Positions 62,361 through 64,000 of a stretch of 64,000 nucleotides of DNA are shown here, piece after piece. The notes beneath the pieces are model-generated. The model was not told the origin of the DNA and ran no database searches. It saw nothing but the letters and a program-made list of their open reading frames with translations. Made by a program: the position numbers and the translations under genes. The stretch is from Alitabrizicola rongguiensis. Lineage in GTDB: Bacteria; Pseudomonadota; Alphaproteobacteria; Rhodobacterales; Rhodobacteraceae. How positions within the stretch are numbered: position 1 is the stretch's first letter; each line of letters opens with the position of its first letter. Location of the stretch: NCBI RefSeq assembly GCF_021491355.1, contig NZ_JAKENF010000001.1, forward strand, positions 1,116,001-1,180,000. Direction: 5' to 3'.

Positions 62361-63674
62361 TCACTCGGCCGGCGTGCCGTAGTGCGCTTTGAAGTCGTCT
62401 TCGATGGTCGCCGGCTGCACGAGCGGCTTCTCGATCACGCCGAGGAGCGGCAGGATGACGAGGAAGTACACGAACCAGTAAGTCGCGGCGATGAGCGAGA
62501 TCCAGGTATAGATCCCCTCTGCCGGCTGAGCGCCGACCCACATCAGCACGACGAAGTCGATCGCCAGAAGCCAGAACCACCACTTGAACATGGGCCGGTA
62601 CTTGCCCGACCGCACCGAAGAGGTGTCGAGCCAGGGGGCCAGCGCCATGACCGCGATCGCACCGAACATCGCAAGCACGCCAAAGAACTTGGCGTCAACG
62701 ATGCCGAAGGTCACGAACTGCACGAGCTGCACGATCCAGACGTCACCGGTGAAGGCGCGCAGGATGGCGTAGAACGGCAGGAAGTACCATTCGGGCACGA
62801 TATGGGCCGGCGTCGCCAGCGGGTTGGCCTCGATATAGTTGTCGGGGTGGCCCAGGTAGTTCGGCATGAAGCCGACGATGGCGAAGAAGACGGCCAGGAT
62901 CAGCGCCAGCGCGAACAGATCCTTGATCACGTAGTAGGGCCAGAACGGAACAGTGTCCTTCTCGGCTTCCTGCTTGGACGTGCGGCGGACTTCCACGCCG
63001 GTCGGGTTGTTGTTGCCCGTGGTGTGGAAGGCCCAGATGTGGACCGCAACCAGCGCCGCGATGACGAACGGCAGCAGGTAGTGGAGGGAGAAGAAGCGGT
63101 TCAGCGTGGCGTTGTCCACCGCCGGGCCGCCCAGCAGCCAGGTCTGGATCGGCTCGCCGATTCCCGGGATCGCGCCGAACAGGCCGGTGATCACGGTTGC
63201 ACCCCAGAACGACATCTGACCCCAGGGAAGCACGTAACCCATGAAGGCCGTGCCCATCATCAGCAGGTAGATCAGCATGCCGACGATCCAGGTCACTTCC
63301 CGCGGGGTCTTGTAGCTTCCGTAATAGAGGCCGCGGAAGATGTGCATGTAGACGGCAAAGAAGAACAGCGACGCGCCATTGGCATGGACGTAGCGCAGCA
63401 TGAAGCCGCCATTTACGTCGCGCATGATGTGCTCGACCGACGCGAAGGCAAGCGAGACATGCGGGGTGTAGTGCATCGCAAGGACGACACCTGTCGCAAT
63501 CTGCAACACAAGGCAGAAGGTCAGGACGATGCCCCAGATCCACATCCAGTTGAGGTTCTTCGGCGTCGGGATCATCAGCGTGTCATAGAGCAGTCCGATG
63601 ATCGGAAGTCGGCGGTTCAGCCACTTCTCGGCGCCCGTTGTGGGTTCGTAATGGTCGTGCGGAATTCCGGCCAT
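62361..63674 (-). CDS. petB: Cytochrome b of the bc1 complex
   Basis: A 437-residue integral membrane protein with eight transmembrane helices, carrying hemes bL and bH. Visible features include the helix-B and helix-D His regions ([43 protein letters not shown]) and the Qo-site PEWY in [11 protein letters not shown]. It oxidises quinol at the Qo site and reduces quinone at Qi, moving protons. The ATG at 63674 lies 10 bases after petA; petC follows 17 bases on. Confidence 0.97.
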   Translation of the reverse strand: MAGIPHDHYEPTTGAEKWLNRRLPIIGLLYDTLMIPTPKNLNWMWIWGIVLTFCLVLQIATGVVLAMHYTPHVSLAFASVEHIMRDVNGGFMLRYVHANGASLFFFAVYMHIFRGLYYGSYKTPREVTWIVGMLIYLLMMGTAFMGYVLPWGQMSFWGATVITGLFGAIPGIGEPIQTWLLGGPAVDNATLNRFFSLHYLLPFVIAALVAVHIWAFHTTGNNNPTGVEVRRTSKQEAEKDTVPFWPYYVIKDLFALALILAVFFAIVGFMPNYLGHPDNYIEANPLATPAHIVPEWYFLPFYAILRAFTGDVWIVQLVQFVTFGIVDAKFFGVLAMFGAIAVMALAPWLDTSSVRSGKYRPMFKWWFWLLAIDFVVLMWVGAQPAEGIYTWISLIAATYWFVYFLVILPLLGVIEKPLVQPATIEDDFKAHYGTPAE

Positions 63675-63684
63675 GATGCGGTCC

Positions 63685-64000
63685 TTACCCGAGCTTGATC
63701 GTGGTGGCGTCGGTGAATTGGGCAACCGGCACCGGCAGGTTGCGCGGGGCCGGGCCTTTGCGAATGCGGCCGGCCATGTCGTAGTGCGAGCCGTGGCAGG
63801 GGCAGAACCACCCGCCGAAATCGCCGGCATTTCCGAGCGGCACGCAACCAAGATGGGTGCAGACCCCCATCATCACCAGCCATTCGCCCGCTTCGTCGAG
63901 CGTGCGGTTCTGGTCGGCGGCATCGGCGGTAGGCGGCAGGTTCGCGTTTTCGGCATTCGTATCAACGAGTTCGGCGATCGGAACGGCGCGTCCCGCCTCG
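63685..64000 (-). CDS. petA: Rieske iron-sulfur protein of the bc1 complex (5' part outside window)
   Basis: The C-terminal 104 residues of the Rieske subunit; the start and membrane anchor lie beyond base 64000. The 2Fe-2S ligands are in CTHLGC and CPCHGS, with the disulfide Cys pair typical of bc1 Rieske proteins. The chain ends TTIKLG. The visible upstream frame ([34 protein letters not shown]) is continuous with the window edge. It is the first gene of petA-petB-petC and takes electrons from quinol to cytochrome c1. Confidence 0.95.
   Translation of the reverse strand, partial: EAGRAVPIAELVDTNAENANLPPTADAADQNRTLDEAGEWLVMMGVCTHLGCVPLGNAGDFGGWFCPCHGSHYDMAGRIRKGPAPRNLPVPVAQFTDATTIKLG

Noticed and set aside
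62382-63698. A 438-residue plus-strand open frame opposite petB
   Set aside because: The very charged, repeat-like composition is the complement of a membrane protein gene; cytochrome b on the minus strand is unambiguous.
1-64000. CRISPR arrays, insertion sequences, rRNA genes and toxin-antitoxin pairs
   Set aside because: I looked for regularly spaced repeats, transposases with terminal inverted repeats, rRNA motifs and small toxin-like gene pairs and saw none that could be supported.

Overview
This 64 kb window is GC-rich, densely packed chromosomal DNA from an alphaproteobacterium, almost certainly of the Rhodobacteraceae (Rhodobacter/Defluviimonas/Gemmobacter-like). The support is a petABC cytochrome bc1 operon and a petP-petR regulator pair of the type known from Rhodobacter capsulatus, an NDUFA9-like protein, a TPP-riboswitch-controlled thiBPQ operon, and typical alphaproteobacterial gene blocks (kdsD-lptC-lptA-lptB-hpf-ptsN; xseB-ispA-dxs; dnaK-dnaJ). 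The genus is inferred, not read from a marker gene.

Layout. 1-2173 is the right end of an integrated element: two convergent tyrosine recombinases, then a 24-base copy of a tRNA 3' end (attR-like). The tRNA's probable own terminator marks the return to the chromosome. 2379-6575 is an iron-uptake operon on the minus strand (efeU-efeO-efeB plus a second imelysin-family gene). An AraC-type regulator and a decayed gene (7824-8931) follow. 9048-13836 holds RNase D, arabinose-5-phosphate isomerase, the LPS-export genes lptCAB, ribosome hibernation factor and PTS IIA-Ntr.

13839-24023 is a surface-polysaccharide region. On the minus strand lie cysQ, kdsB, a GT2, galU, a GT4, a GT2-like/GT92-like enzyme, a GT14 (Core-2/I-branching type) and a two-domain sulfotransferase-like protein. 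A KpsM-like exporter permease diverges from cysQ. CysQ removes PAP, the by-product of PAPS-dependent sulfotransferases, so the set reads as a candidate sulfated, Kdo-linked polysaccharide module.

24020-30134 holds alkB, dnaK-dnaJ behind a heat-shock-like promoter, tRNA-Leu(CAG), the NDUFA9-like gene and uppP. 30139-37501 is a glutamate synthase operon in which gltD and gltB are separated by a secreted unknown protein and a GFA-family protein; repeated TTAGGT elements lie upstream. 37635-44000 is mostly housekeeping (DUF1269, mtgA, gst, queG, DUF1294, a small protein, an amidinotransferase-family enzyme, ilvE). 44235-48101 has a secreted lipase-like hydrolase, petP-petR, a histone-deacetylase-family protein and xseB, leading into ispA and dxs. 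51140-58035 has an MFS exporter, an epimerase-like protein, AMP nucleosidase, an HU-type protein, a GST with a divergent WYL regulator, a 39-codon small ORF and aroC. 58160-61499 is the TPP riboswitch and thiBPQ. 61552-64000 is petC-petB-petA on the minus strand, with petA cut by the window end.

I found no CRISPR array, insertion sequence, rRNA or toxin-antitoxin pair. The least ordinary features are the island boundary, the possible sulfated polysaccharide module, the apparent anti-Shine-Dalgarno switch behind the TPP aptamer, the TTAGGT repeats before gltD, and the decayed gene at 7.8-8.9 kb.
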